Source of the DNA: Spirochaetaceae bacterium | GTDB taxonomy: Bacteria; Spirochaetota; Spirochaetia; Treponematales; Breznakiellaceae | Reading direction: 5' to 3' | Assembly (NCBI GenBank): GCA_031257075.1 | Contig: JAIRPM010000118.1 | Location: 1-17,825 of the forward strand | Length of the DNA: 17,825 bases | Part shown: in pieces, positions 5,610 through 13,257 of the stretch | Numbering within the stretch: the first letter of the stretch is position 1 | How the letters are laid out: each line of letters opens with the position of its first letter | Program-made: the position numbers and the translations under genes | The notes under the pieces: model-generated | What the model was told of the DNA's origin: nothing | The model's database searches: none | What the model saw: the letters and a program-made list of their open reading frames with translations, nothing else

Positions 5610-6737
5610 TTACAAGTCCAGTGTAAGGTCATCCGGTTTTATCCAAGCGCGGGCACGAAAAGGAATAGCGATAAGGGGCGTGAGCAACGCCGGCAACGCA
5701 ACCGAAATGGCGGCGAGTGCCGCCCAGTCATAAGGAGTGATGGCGGCCTTGGTGCCGGCGTTAATGGCGGCAAGCCATCCTGAATACACGCCTATAGGCC
5801 CCACAAGGCCGCAGGTGCCCATACCGGACGCGACCGCCGGCCCGTTCATCTCCAGTTTGAAGACGCAGGTCGCAAGAGGGCCGGTAACGGCAGCGGCAAG
5901 CGTTGGCGGCAGCCATATCCGCGGATTACGGACAATGTTTCCCATTTGGAGCATCGATGTGCCCAGTCCCTGCGCGGCCAAGCCGCCGACACGATTTTCA
6001 CGGAAACTCATTACAGCAAAACCGACCATTTGGGCGCAGCACCCGGCGAGCGCCGCCCCGCCGGCCAGCCCGGTAAGGCCAAGCGCGGCGCATATCGCGG
6101 CGCTGCTTACCGGCAAGGTAAGAATCATCCCCACAATGACGGAGACGGCTATTCCCATAAAAAACGGCTGAAGTTCGGTAGCCCACATAATGGCGCCGCC
6201 AAGCGCGGCCGCCCCTTTTCCAATGATTGGGGCGAACAGTATCGAAAGAAGCGCCCCCACCGCGATGGTTACCAATGGCGTTACAATGATGTCAATTTTG
6301 GTTTCTTTGGAAACAATTTTACCCGCTTCCGCAGCAAATACCGTTACAAAGTAGACGGCGAGCGGGCCGCCCGCCCCGCCCAACTGGTTTGCCGCGCCGC
6401 CGACCGCAATGAGTGAAAAAAGTACAAGCGGAGGGCTTTTCAGCGCCCAACCTATAGCGGTGGCCATTGCCGGGCCGGCGGCGCTTTTTGCAAAACCGCC
6501 TATGGTAACGAGCAGGGCGGCGGGAAGGGCATCCGCGCCAAGCGAACGCCCCAGCGATTCGCCTACCGTACTGATAATCGTACCAATAAGAAGGGACGCG
6601 AACAGCCCTTGCGCCATAGCGCCAAGCGCGTCAATGCCGTACGTTTTTGCCGAAACAGATACATTTTTTTTGTGTAAAAAATCAACTATTTGGGGGAAAA
6701 TGGTTTTATCCACTGGTTTTGACATAAGTCCTTTCAT
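5610..6737 (-). CDS. PTS EIIC-family membrane permease (PF13303-like)
   Basis: This 375-residue, very hydrophobic protein has about eight to ten Ala/Gly-rich membrane segments. The block M-N-G-P-A-V-A-S-G-M-G-T-C-G-L-V-G-P-I (297-315) followed by G-V-Y-S-G-W, together with the L-G-A-D-A-L-P-A-A-L-L region near 66-76, fits the second PTS EIIC family, the sugar-translocating subunit of a phosphotransferase system. No EIIA or EIIB domain is fused, and none is encoded nearby, so the sugar and phosphoryl donor are unknown. The start is ambiguous: ATG 6737 has AGG eight bases upstream, while ATG 6725 has AAAGGA only three bases upstream. The gene is divergent from cdaA with 18 bases between start codons. 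A possible -10 box (TATAAA, plus-strand 6778-6783) lies inside cdaA. A link to the 6-phospho-beta-glucosidase is possible but unproven. Confidence 0.8.
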   Translation of the reverse strand: MKGLMSKPVDKTIFPQIVDFLHKKNVSVSAKTYGIDALGAMAQGLFASLLIGTIISTVGESLGRSLGADALPAALLVTIGGFAKSAAGPAMATAIGWALKSPPLVLFSLIAVGGAANQLGGAGGPLAVYFVTVFAAEAGKIVSKETKIDIIVTPLVTIAVGALLSILFAPIIGKGAAALGGAIMWATELQPFFMGIAVSVIVGMILTLPVSSAAICAALGLTGLAGGAALAGCCAQMVGFAVMSFRENRVGGLAAQGLGTSMLQMGNIVRNPRIWLPPTLAAAVTGPLATCVFKLEMNGPAVASGMGTCGLVGPIGVYSGWLAAINAGTKAAITPYDWAALAAISVALPALLTPLIAIPFRARAWIKPDDLTLDL

Positions 6738-6755
6738 CGTAGCCGCCTAGGGGGA

Positions 6756-7664
6756 ATGTTGCAAGAGGGCATTGAGGTTTATACTCAAGGTATGTTGGAG
6801 TATTTAAGCCGTTTTTCGCGTTTTTACAGTGCCGTATGGCCTTTGTTGGACGTTCTTATCCTCAGTTTTCTCCTCTACAAAAGTTACGATTTTCTTGTAA
6901 AAACGAGGGCTATTCAACTGGTAAAGGGCGCGGGCTGGCTCGCTCTCATTTTCGGGGCGGCTTATCTGCTCAAACTGGAAACGCTGCGCTGGCTTCTTAA
7001 CATCCTTGCGCCGGGTATTTTGATAGCGATAGCCATCGCGTTCCAACCCGAACTTCGCAAAATCATTATGAAATTAGGCCTGACCGAAATATTCAAACTG
7101 AACCGTGAAACCGACCTTGGCCTGCTTGAAGCAGCCGTTACCGCAGCCGAAAACCTAAGCGCCCTGCGGCGCGGTATGCTCATCGTTTTTCCACGCCGTA
7201 CCGGCATCAAAGATATTATCGAAACCGGTACGCGAATCAATGCCGAAATCAGTTCGCCTCTGATAGAAACGGTTTTTCAGTTTGACGGGCCGCTCCATGA
7301 TGGGGCTATGGTTATTCAAAACGGGCGCATCGAAGCCGCCGGCTGCTTTCTGCCCCTTTCCGAACAGCAGGACATCAAAAAAAGTTTTGGCACCCGCCAC
7401 CGCGCCGCACTGGGAACAACCGAACAGACGGATGCTGTGGTACTGGTCGTTTCCGAAGAAACGGGGGCAATTTCGATAGCCTGCGATGGTAAACTTTTTT
7501 ATGACCTGAACGCATCGGAAATCCCTAAAAAACTAAAATCGCTTATCGACAAAAACAGCCGGCAGAATGCCGGCGAAGAAGTGTTTGACGGAGCCGGCGC
7601 GGATGATTCCGGTATGCCGGTTGACCGCGCTCCTGAAACAAAGGGGTTGTTCTTTGAACAGTAA
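6756..7664 (+). CDS. cdaA: Diadenylate cyclase CdaA (DisA_N domain, membrane-bound)
   Basis: The enzyme condenses two ATP into the second messenger c-di-AMP at the membrane. The 302-residue protein has three membrane helices (about 28-47, 57-75 and 80-97) followed by a DAC catalytic domain. The motif D-G-A (182-184) and the G-T-R-H-R-A-A motif (212-218) that bind ATP and metal are intact, and F-Q-P-E-L-R-K (97-102) marks the junction to the catalytic domain. The start is uncertain: the G-rich stretch 6749-6754 is only one base from ATG 6756, giving poor spacing; TTG 6759 is better spaced, and ATG 6792 would begin close to where I recall spirochaete homologues starting. The 3' end overlaps cdaR by 11 bases, so the two are probably co-translated. 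The acidic C-terminal tail (270-302) is unlike the core and probably flexible. Confidence 0.93.
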   Translation: MLQEGIEVYTQGMLEYLSRFSRFYSAVWPLLDVLILSFLLYKSYDFLVKTRAIQLVKGAGWLALIFGAAYLLKLETLRWLLNILAPGILIAIAIAFQPELRKIIMKLGLTEIFKLNRETDLGLLEAAVTAAENLSALRRGMLIVFPRRTGIKDIIETGTRINAEISSPLIETVFQFDGPLHDGAMVIQNGRIEAAGCFLPLSEQQDIKKSFGTRHRAALGTTEQTDAVVLVVSEETGAISIACDGKLFYDLNASEIPKKLKSLIDKNSRQNAGEEVFDGAGADDSGMPVDRAPETKGLFFEQ

Positions 7665-8712
7665 ACGAATTCTCAATGCTTTTGTCAGTAACTGGCCGGT
7701 TAAGGCGCTTTCATTGGCCGGAGCGCTCTTTCTCTTTTTCTTTCACCGCGCCAACACACTCGATTCGCGTACACTTTCGGTTGCTTTGCGCGTTGAAAAT
7801 GCCGGAAATATGATTCCTGTCAACAATTATCCCAAAACAATCCGCATAACTTTTCGCGGCGAACGCAAATTTATGGACTCTATTACCGAAAACGATATAG
7901 ACGCCTTTCTCGACCTCCTTTACTGCAACACTCCCGGTTCATATACCCTGCCTGTCGGTATTGTAAAAAAAGGAAACGCTTTAGATGCCGACCCTCTCGA
8001 AATTATGTGCGACCCGCAGGAAATTCGTGTCGATTTGGATGAAGCAGCAAGTAAAATGATACCGGTACAAGCGGTGATAAGCGGTGCCGTTCCCGCGAAT
8101 TATGAATTGGTATCCACCCGTGTCGCGCCGGCGGTCGTTATGGTAAACGGGCCGGAATCAATGCTTATAAAAACCGAATCGCTTTCTACCGAGCCTGTGA
8201 AAATTGACAACCGTACCGAAACATTTGTTATGACGCTGCGTATAATCAATAATGAACCGCTGCTGGAATTGCTCGGTAACAAAACGGTTGAATTTACCGC
8301 CGAAATCCAGCCGGCTGTTTCCGGCAAACGTTTTGAACTTCCAGTACAGGTACACAATTTGAATGCCGCATGGAAAGCACAGTCAAAGAGCAGCCATGCC
8401 GAAGTGTTTGTACAGGCCGACAGCCCTTCCGCGCTCTCTACGCTGAATGCAGAAATGCTCACGCTCTTTGTTAATGCCGCCGGTATCAACAAAGAAGGGG
8501 AATACCAACTTCCGCTCGATGTCGAACTCGTTCTGCCGCAACTTCCCGATGAAACGCCGGAGGCTAACGCTATAGACGAAACGGATGCTAAGACCCTCGC
8601 TGAAACAGTCGATTCACCATCCCAGCAGGACGCTCGTAAAATCTTGGGCGGCTATACGGTGGTAAAAATTTCGCCTGACTATATTGATATCCAGATAACA
8701 AAGGCCGAATAA
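7654..8712 (+). CDS. cdaR: CdaR, YbbR-domain regulator of CdaA
   Basis: The 352-residue protein has one N-terminal membrane helix (about 17-31, rich in Leu/Phe) followed by a long extracytoplasmic beta-rich region with several YbbR-type repeats. Each repeat is marked by a hydrophobic-charged V-x-V-x-x strand and an N-G-P-E or D-P-L-E-I turn. In other bacteria CdaR binds CdaA and modulates c-di-AMP synthesis. TTG 7654 is chosen because AAGGGG lies seven bases upstream (7641-7646) and the first residues N-S-K-R-I-L lead directly into the membrane helix. An upstream ATG at 7567 lies deep inside cdaA and is unlikely. The gene overlaps cdaA by 11 bases. glmM, the usual third member of the Firmicutes operon, does not follow. 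Confidence 0.87.
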   Translation: MNSKRILNAFVSNWPVKALSLAGALFLFFFHRANTLDSRTLSVALRVENAGNMIPVNNYPKTIRITFRGERKFMDSITENDIDAFLDLLYCNTPGSYTLPVGIVKKGNALDADPLEIMCDPQEIRVDLDEAASKMIPVQAVISGAVPANYELVSTRVAPAVVMVNGPESMLIKTESLSTEPVKIDNRTETFVMTLRIINNEPLLELLGNKTVEFTAEIQPAVSGKRFELPVQVHNLNAAWKAQSKSSHAEVFVQADSPSALSTLNAEMLTLFVNAAGINKEGEYQLPLDVELVLPQLPDETPEANAIDETDAKTLAETVDSPSQQDARKILGGYTVVKISPDYIDIQITKAE

Positions 8713-8791
8713 AACCAAGCAGCCTATCGTGCGCGACTACAGAGGGCGGCACTGATTAAAGTCAATTTAACCGGTGTTACCTCAGATGCCC

Positions 8792-8818
8792 TTAATTTCA
8801 TTTTTCAAATTCCGATAA
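8792..8818 (+). promoter_or_regulatory. Possible sigma-28-like (flagellar) promoter of motA
   Basis: TCCGATAA (8811-8818) matches seven of eight bases of the flagellar sigma -10 box GCCGATAA. Eleven bases upstream, TTAATTTC (8792-8799) matches TAAAGTTT at five of eight positions. Transcription would begin almost at the GTG start codon, giving a leaderless or near-leaderless message. The -35 match is weak. Confidence 0.3.
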
Positions 8819-8825
8819 TGGAAAT

Positions 8826-9608
8826 GTGGATTTAGCAACCCTTATAGGTTTGGTCGGTGTCTTTGGCGCTGTAATATTCGGCATTATGTCGGGCGGCGCG
8901 GGTCTGGTAACATACTGGGACTTGCCGTCCCTGCTTATCGTCGTGTTAGGCTCGTGGTTTGCGTTGATGTATGCGTCTACCATCAAAGACGCAATTTCAG
9001 TATTTAGTAAAATCGGTATCGCGTTCAAATTACCCAACTTCGGGGAAAAAGGAATTATCACCAAATTGATGGCAATGGCCGACAAAGCACGGCGCGAAGG
9101 CCTGTTGTCGCTGGAAGACGAAATCGGCGACCTTGAAGATGAATTTATGAAAAAAGGGCTGCAACTGGTGGTTGACGGCACCGATGCCGCTATTGTTCGC
9201 GATCTGCTGGAAATCGAAATCGACCAAATGCAAGGCCGCCATGCCGGTGTTGTTGGTTTGTTAAATATGTGGGCGGCGCTCGCGCCCGGCTTCGGTATGC
9301 TCGGTACGGTTATCGGGCTTATAGCGATGATGAAAAACCTCGAAGACAAGGCTTCGGTAGGCCCGAACATGGCCGTCGCCCTTATTACCACGCTCTACGG
9401 TTCGCTGATAGCCAATGCGCTTCTTACTCCGTGTATGCAAAAGCTCCGTGACTTTGATGCCCGCGAAGCGCAGGCGCGCGAAATGGTACTGGAAGGCATT
9501 GTTTCGATACAGGCCGGCGACAACCCCCGCGTCCTTGCTATGAAACTTCTTGCCTATCTCTCTCCTGCCGAAGCAAAAGAAGTGGCCGCGGAAGTATTGA
9601 AAGACTAA
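8826..9608 (+). CDS. motA: Flagellar motor stator protein MotA
   Basis: This 260-residue ion-channel subunit of the flagellar stator normally works with MotB. It has four membrane helices, at about 3-21, 33-51, 148-168 and 181-201. The large cytoplasmic loop contains R-R-E-G-L-L-S-L-E (89-97), the charged segment that contacts rotor FliG. Pro154 in L-A-P-G-F-G-M-L-G-T and Pro202 in T-P-C-M-Q-K-L correspond to the two conserved stator prolines. The start is GTG 8826, giving the usual M-D-x-A-T opening; the ribosome site is weak (GGA only three bases away), and a flagellar-type promoter may sit at 8792-8818. No motB follows: the message ends at a hairpin 31 bases after the stop codon, then comes a tRNA gene. 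TolQ/ExbB is less likely because of the large loop after helix 2. Confidence 0.9.
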   Translation: MDLATLIGLVGVFGAVIFGIMSGGAGLVTYWDLPSLLIVVLGSWFALMYASTIKDAISVFSKIGIAFKLPNFGEKGIITKLMAMADKARREGLLSLEDEIGDLEDEFMKKGLQLVVDGTDAAIVRDLLEIEIDQMQGRHAGVVGLLNMWAALAPGFGMLGTVIGLIAMMKNLEDKASVGPNMAVALITTLYGSLIANALLTPCMQKLRDFDAREAQAREMVLEGIVSIQAGDNPRVLAMKLLAYLSPAEAKEVAAEVLKD

Positions 9609-9639
9609 GGAAGAGCATTCGCCATTCACTAATAATTGC

Positions 9640-9662
9640 GGCTGTTTTTCCGCAAAACAGCC
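9640..9662 (+). terminator. Hairpin terminator after motA
   Basis: GGCTGTTTT (9640-9648) and AAAACAGCC (9654-9662) form a perfect 9-bp stem with a 5-base loop. It lies 31 bases downstream of the motA stop codon and 3 bases before the tRNA promoter. The nearest T run (9672-9677) is ten bases further on, so the terminator is not of the strictest type. Confidence 0.6.
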
Positions 9663-9665
9663 CCC

Positions 9666-9694
9666 TTGACATTTTTTACGCATCTGCCGATACT
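9666..9694 (+). promoter_or_regulatory. Promoter of tRNA-fMet gene
   Basis: A perfect TTGACA (9666-9671) and GATACT (9689-9694) are spaced 17 bases apart. The transcript would start near 9701, a few bases before the mature tRNA end at 9706. Confidence 0.75.
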
Positions 9695-9705
9695 GATATC
9701 ATTAA

Positions 9706-9778
9706 CGCAGGGTAGAGCAGTTGGCAGCTCGTCGGGCTCATAACCCGGAGGTCGCAGGTTCGAGTCCTGCCTCTGCAA
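9706..9778 (+). tRNA. Initiator tRNA-fMet (anticodon CAT)
   Basis: This is a complete 73-base cloverleaf. The D stem is GAGC/GCTC, the anticodon loop CTCATAA, and the T arm GCAGG-TTCGAGT-CCTGC. Two initiator hallmarks are present: the first acceptor pair is a C1-A72 mismatch, and the anticodon stem ends in three G-C pairs (GGG/CCC). The CCA end is not encoded (A73 is followed by AAAAA), so it must be added by the CCA enzyme. The gene has its own promoter and is transcribed towards the convergent ftsZ terminator. Confidence 0.97.
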
Positions 9779-9827
9779 AAAATCATCAAAACAAACCGTT
9801 ATCCGTTCGGACGGTAGAGAGTATCCT

Positions 9828-9855
9828 GAAAAAAAAACCGGGCCGTAGCCCGGTT
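9828..9855 (-). terminator. Rho-independent terminator of the dcw operon
   Basis: On the minus strand, AACCGGGC, loop TACG and GCCCGGTT form an 8-bp GC-rich stem followed by seven more T. It begins 11 bases after the ftsZ stop codon. Confidence 0.93.
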
Positions 9856-9866
9856 GCAGTGCCGGC

Positions 9867-11051
9867 TTAAGCATGTTTCCTTGCCGTTTCGTAAGGGCCG
9901 GTCTCAACAAGATGAAAACCTTTGCGCAGGTATGTAGGAATTTCCAAATTTGATTCTGGGTTGGTATAATGCTTTTCCAGTTCAGTCCCGGAAAAGACTT
10001 TGTCATAATCAAAAAGTTGGTCGCTATGGAGTTTTTTGGGTTCCGCTTCGCATCCCGTTTGACGCCGGGACACGTTTGGGAAACCGGTCGCAATCACCGT
10101 TACCTGAATCCGGCCTGCTTGTACTGTGGATTCGTCAGTATCAACGACAAAACCGGGTTTTATATCGGCATCCTCATCCGCTTCGCTGGTAACACGGTTG
10201 ACAATTTCTTCATATTCTTTGAGCGTAATATCCGGCCCGCCAATAACGTTGATAAGGATATGTTTTGCGCCCGCTATGGAATTGGTTTCATAAAGCGGGT
10301 TGTTTATCGCTTCGCCGGCCGCTACTTGCGCGCGCCTATCGCCCGTGCCAAAACCAATGCCCAAAAGAGCATCGCCCTGGTCTTTCATTGCTGCCTTGAC
10401 ATCGGCAAAATCAATATTGACAGTACCGGCGCGGGTAATAATTTCAGAAATAGCCTGTATTCCTTCGCGCAGCACATCGTCCGCTTTGCTAAACGCGTTC
10501 TGCAAGGTAACGCCCTTGTCTTCAAGATTCAGCAGGTTAGAATTTGGAATAACGATGAGCGTATCAACGTTTTTTCTAAGTTCTTCAATGCCCTCTTCAG
10601 CTAGACGCATGCGCCGCGCCCCTTCAAAATTGAACGGTTTAGTAACGACACCAACGGTAAGCGCTCCCTGCTGGCGGGCAAGTGCCGCAATAACAGGAGC
10701 GCTGCCCGTACCGGTACCGCCACCCATGCCCGCCGTTATGAAGACCATGTTGGCATCCCGAAGACAATTTTTTATCATATCTTCGTCCGCCTGCGCCGCT
10801 TCTTTGCCCTTTTCGGGGTCGCCGCCAGCACCCAAACCTTGTGTGGTCTTTCTGCCGATAGGCAGTTTGTTTCCGGCGCGGCACTTGTCAAGCGCCTGCG
10901 TATCTGTATTAACCGCGATGAAGTCCACGTCCTTTATCCCATGTTCAATCATCCGGTTAACCGCATTAGAACCGCCGCCGCCGGTCCCTATAACCTTAAC
11001 TACTGTTGGACAGCGCGGCGGTAGTCCGCCGTCCAAAACTTCTAAATTCAT
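9867..11051 (-). CDS. ftsZ: Cell division protein FtsZ
   Basis: This tubulin-like GTPase polymerises into the Z-ring. It is 394 residues, the usual length. The nucleotide-binding loop G-T-G-G-G-G-S-N (22-29), the tubulin signature G-G-G-T-G-T-G (110-116) and the T7 catalytic loop N-I-D-F-A-D-V-K (212-219) are intact. A linker of about 40 residues leads to the conserved C-terminal peptide L-E-I-P-T-Y-L-R-K (369-377) that binds FtsA and other partners. Seventeen residues follow that peptide, so it is not at the extreme end as it is in most FtsZs. ATG 11051 has a strong GGGAGG site about five bases upstream. The gene lies 18 bases after ftsA and is last in the operon. Confidence 0.98.
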   Translation of the reverse strand: MNLEVLDGGLPPRCPTVVKVIGTGGGGSNAVNRMIEHGIKDVDFIAVNTDTQALDKCRAGNKLPIGRKTTQGLGAGGDPEKGKEAAQADEDMIKNCLRDANMVFITAGMGGGTGTGSAPVIAALARQQGALTVGVVTKPFNFEGARRMRLAEEGIEELRKNVDTLIVIPNSNLLNLEDKGVTLQNAFSKADDVLREGIQAISEIITRAGTVNIDFADVKAAMKDQGDALLGIGFGTGDRRAQVAAGEAINNPLYETNSIAGAKHILINVIGGPDITLKEYEEIVNRVTSEADEDADIKPGFVVDTDESTVQAGRIQVTVIATGFPNVSRRQTGCEAEPKKLHSDQLFDYDKVFSGTELEKHYTNPESNLEIPTYLRKGFHLVETGPYETARKHA

Positions 11052-11069
11052 TATGCCCTCCCAATATAT

Positions 11070-12332
11070 TTAGAAAAATTCATTCTGCACCCAATTTTTG
11101 AGTTTAGAAAAAATACCAAAAAATTTAGGGGATGTATTTTCAACAACGGCATGTTCTCCGCCGCCTGAAGAAATTCCCCTTGCTATCCGCCGGTCGTTGG
11201 CTTCAAGCACAAGCCCCACCGCTGTCGCATACTCGGGCCCGCGAAATTCGCTGGAAAGCCCTTTAAGCGGAAGCGGCGCGCCTATCCGCACCGGCATCCT
11301 AAAAACTTCTGCCGCCAAATCGGCAGCCCCTAGTAATTTCGAGCCGCCGCCGGTAAGCACTATACCCGCGCCCAACGGTTTGCTTATGCGGAACGCGGAA
11401 AGCCTGTTTTTTACCATGTCAAATGTTTCTTCCATACGCGGACGGATTATCGCGCAGATTTCAGCGCGGGCTATCGGAAACGGCGAGCGGCCGCCCATAC
11501 CCGGCACAATGATATCTTCACCTTGCTCCAAAATCGGTTCCCAGCAGCAGCCGTTTTCTATTTTGATTTGCTCGGCGGTATCGGTGGAAACATTTTTTAC
11601 AATGGAAATATCGCTTGATACCTGCGAACCGCCCGCGGGAATGCTGGCCGTAAAACATGGCGCTCCCTGATGATAGACAAGAACATTCGTCGTACCGCCG
11701 CCAAGGTCAATGAGAATACAGCCCAAATCTTTTTCTTCACTGGTAAGTACAGCGCGGCCGGCGGCAAGCGTTTTCAAAATCAAATCTTCTACGTGGAAGC
11801 CGGTACGGTTAACGCATTTAATCAAATTTTGCGCGCTTGTTGTAGAACAGGTAATTATGTTTACTTCACATTCAAGACGCATACCCGTCATGCCAATCGG
11901 GTCGCGTATTCCCTGATTATCATCTACGGTATAAGTCTGCGGAATGACATCCAGAATTTGCCTGTCCATTGAAAAATTGATAGCGCGGGCAAGCTCCAGC
12001 GTCCTTTCAATATCATCGCGGGCAACTTCACGCTGTTCGCGTTTCAGTGTTACGGTCGCGGCACCGTGTGAATGGACACTTTCAATGTGGCTACCTATGC
12101 CTGTCCAGCAGTTGTTTACTACGCGGCTGCTCATTATTTCCGCCGCTTCGATAGCGCCGGAAATAGAAGCAACAACCGCGTCAATATTGACAACAACGCC
12201 CTTGCGAAGGCCGGTTGACGGGCTTGTCCCGACACCGGTTATCTCAAGTTCGCCTATTTCATTTAATTCACCTATGATGGCGCATACTTTGGATGTACCG
12301 ATATCCAGGCCCACAACCAAATCATCGCTCAT
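11070..12332 (-). CDS. ftsA: Cell division protein FtsA
   Basis: This actin-like ATPase anchors FtsZ to the membrane and recruits later division proteins. It is 420 residues. The actin-fold motifs are visible: phosphate-1 D-I-G-T-S-K (10-15), phosphate-2 I-D-L-G-G-G-T-T-N (208-216) and the adenosine motif L-T-G-G-G-S-K-L (326-333). The C-terminal F-F-G-I-F-S-K-L-K-N-W-V-Q-N-E-F-F (404-420) forms the amphipathic membrane-targeting helix after a flexible Gly/Ser linker. ATG 12332 overlaps the end of ftsQ by 11 bases and has GAGGGG seven bases upstream. Confidence 0.97.
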   Translation of the reverse strand: MSDDLVVGLDIGTSKVCAIIGELNEIGELEITGVGTSPSTGLRKGVVVNIDAVVASISGAIEAAEIMSSRVVNNCWTGIGSHIESVHSHGAATVTLKREQREVARDDIERTLELARAINFSMDRQILDVIPQTYTVDDNQGIRDPIGMTGMRLECEVNIITCSTTSAQNLIKCVNRTGFHVEDLILKTLAAGRAVLTSEEKDLGCILIDLGGGTTNVLVYHQGAPCFTASIPAGGSQVSSDISIVKNVSTDTAEQIKIENGCCWEPILEQGEDIIVPGMGGRSPFPIARAEICAIIRPRMEETFDMVKNRLSAFRISKPLGAGIVLTGGGSKLLGAADLAAEVFRMPVRIGAPLPLKGLSSEFRGPEYATAVGLVLEANDRRIARGISSGGGEHAVVENTSPKFFGIFSKLKNWVQNEFF

Positions 12333-13257
12333 AAACGTTCCCCTCGTTTGCCGCTACAGCCGGCATATTCGTATACGCATAAGTCTGCGTATAAACACTT
12401 CGTCCGTTCTGTCCGCGAATTTTATAAGATGCCGTTCCGGTGCGGAAATCAATTTCTTCAACATTGATATTCTTTTCCGCAAATACGTCCAGAAGTAAAA
12501 ACATATAACGCAGTTTGTCTTCGTTAAGAGCAGACATCCTTATTTTTGTTTCATTATATACCGGATAAATAATTATGTCAAAGGTATTATAAGTGCTCCG
12601 GTTTACATAAATTTCAGAAACTGAATTCAAAAGCCCTTCCGGCGCGCTGTTCAATTCCCGTAAACTTGAAAAAAAACCGGCATACTCAGGCCCTGCCGTA
12701 TCGCCGGGCTTTATATCTTCTTTGAACAAACCGGAAATGAGCGGAAGTCCCGCCGGAATATCGCCGGCGGCCATTCCCAGTTGAAAGACTACGCCATGTT
12801 CATCAAGGAGGGCGGGCAGCGTTCTCCCATTTACCTGCGCAAATGTAAGGGCCAATGGCTTGCGCGGAAAAAGGGTAATGTTGAGCGTATCGGGAAACCG
12901 TTTTGAAACAGCGGCGCGCTCAACCTGCGGCATGCTCTGCAGCATTTTTTCAATATGTGATTCATTTACCGACATATATGAACTGCGCGGGGTAAGGCCG
13001 GCCGCATTAAGCACCAGCGGCCTTGATATAGTATCGATTCCATGTACATTTACCGCCGTTAACGGCATGCATGGGCTTACAATAAAAAGCCAGATAAATT
13101 CAGCGGCAAGCAATATACAGAGTACCGTAACGAATTTTTTAAGCGGTTTTTCAAATTTGAACGAGGATTCTCTATTGCCGATATCAGATGCCCTTTCCAT
13201 TCCGTTTATATCATTTTGTACATAAGCATTGTACTGAACCGCATGTTCGTATTTCAT
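12322..13257 (-). CDS. ftsQ: Cell division protein FtsQ/DivIB
   Basis: This is a 311-residue bitopic membrane protein of the FtsQLB-type scaffold. About 41 cytoplasmic residues precede one membrane helix (about 42-60), then a POTRA domain (about 64-135: L-T-A-V-N-V-H-G-I at its start, R-F-P-D-T-L-N-I-T-L-F-P-R-K-P-L towards its end) and the FtsQ beta domain. The final 25 residues are rich in Tyr and Thr and look unstructured. ATG 13257 overlaps the ftsW stop in an ATGA arrangement, with GGGGAG five bases upstream. Identification rests on the POTRA pattern and on the position between ftsW and ftsA; overall conservation in this family is low. Confidence 0.9.
   Translation of the reverse strand: MKYEHAVQYNAYVQNDINGMERASDIGNRESSFKFEKPLKKFVTVLCILLAAEFIWLFIVSPCMPLTAVNVHGIDTISRPLVLNAAGLTPRSSYMSVNESHIEKMLQSMPQVERAAVSKRFPDTLNITLFPRKPLALTFAQVNGRTLPALLDEHGVVFQLGMAAGDIPAGLPLISGLFKEDIKPGDTAGPEYAGFFSSLRELNSAPEGLLNSVSEIYVNRSTYNTFDIIIYPVYNETKIRMSALNEDKLRYMFLLLDVFAEKNINVEEIDFRTGTASYKIRGQNGRSVYTQTYAYTNMPAVAANEGNVYER

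Noticed and set aside
6719..6724. Perfect TTGACA upstream of cdaA
   Set aside because: The sequence 16-18 bases downstream (around GCCGCC) has no -10 box, and the hexamer lies in the EIIC coding start; not supported as a promoter.
9629..10093. Minus-strand open frame containing the words D-S-N-L-R-P-P-G-Y-E-P-D-E-L
   Set aside because: It is the antisense of the tRNA-fMet gene and of the ftsZ 3' end; this phrase is a well-known false protein from reading tRNA genes backwards.
10300..11073. Long plus-strand frame opposite ftsZ (also 5737-6416 opposite EIIC and 11098-11670 opposite ftsA)
   Set aside because: All are shadows of well-identified genes, with no ribosome sites or protein features.
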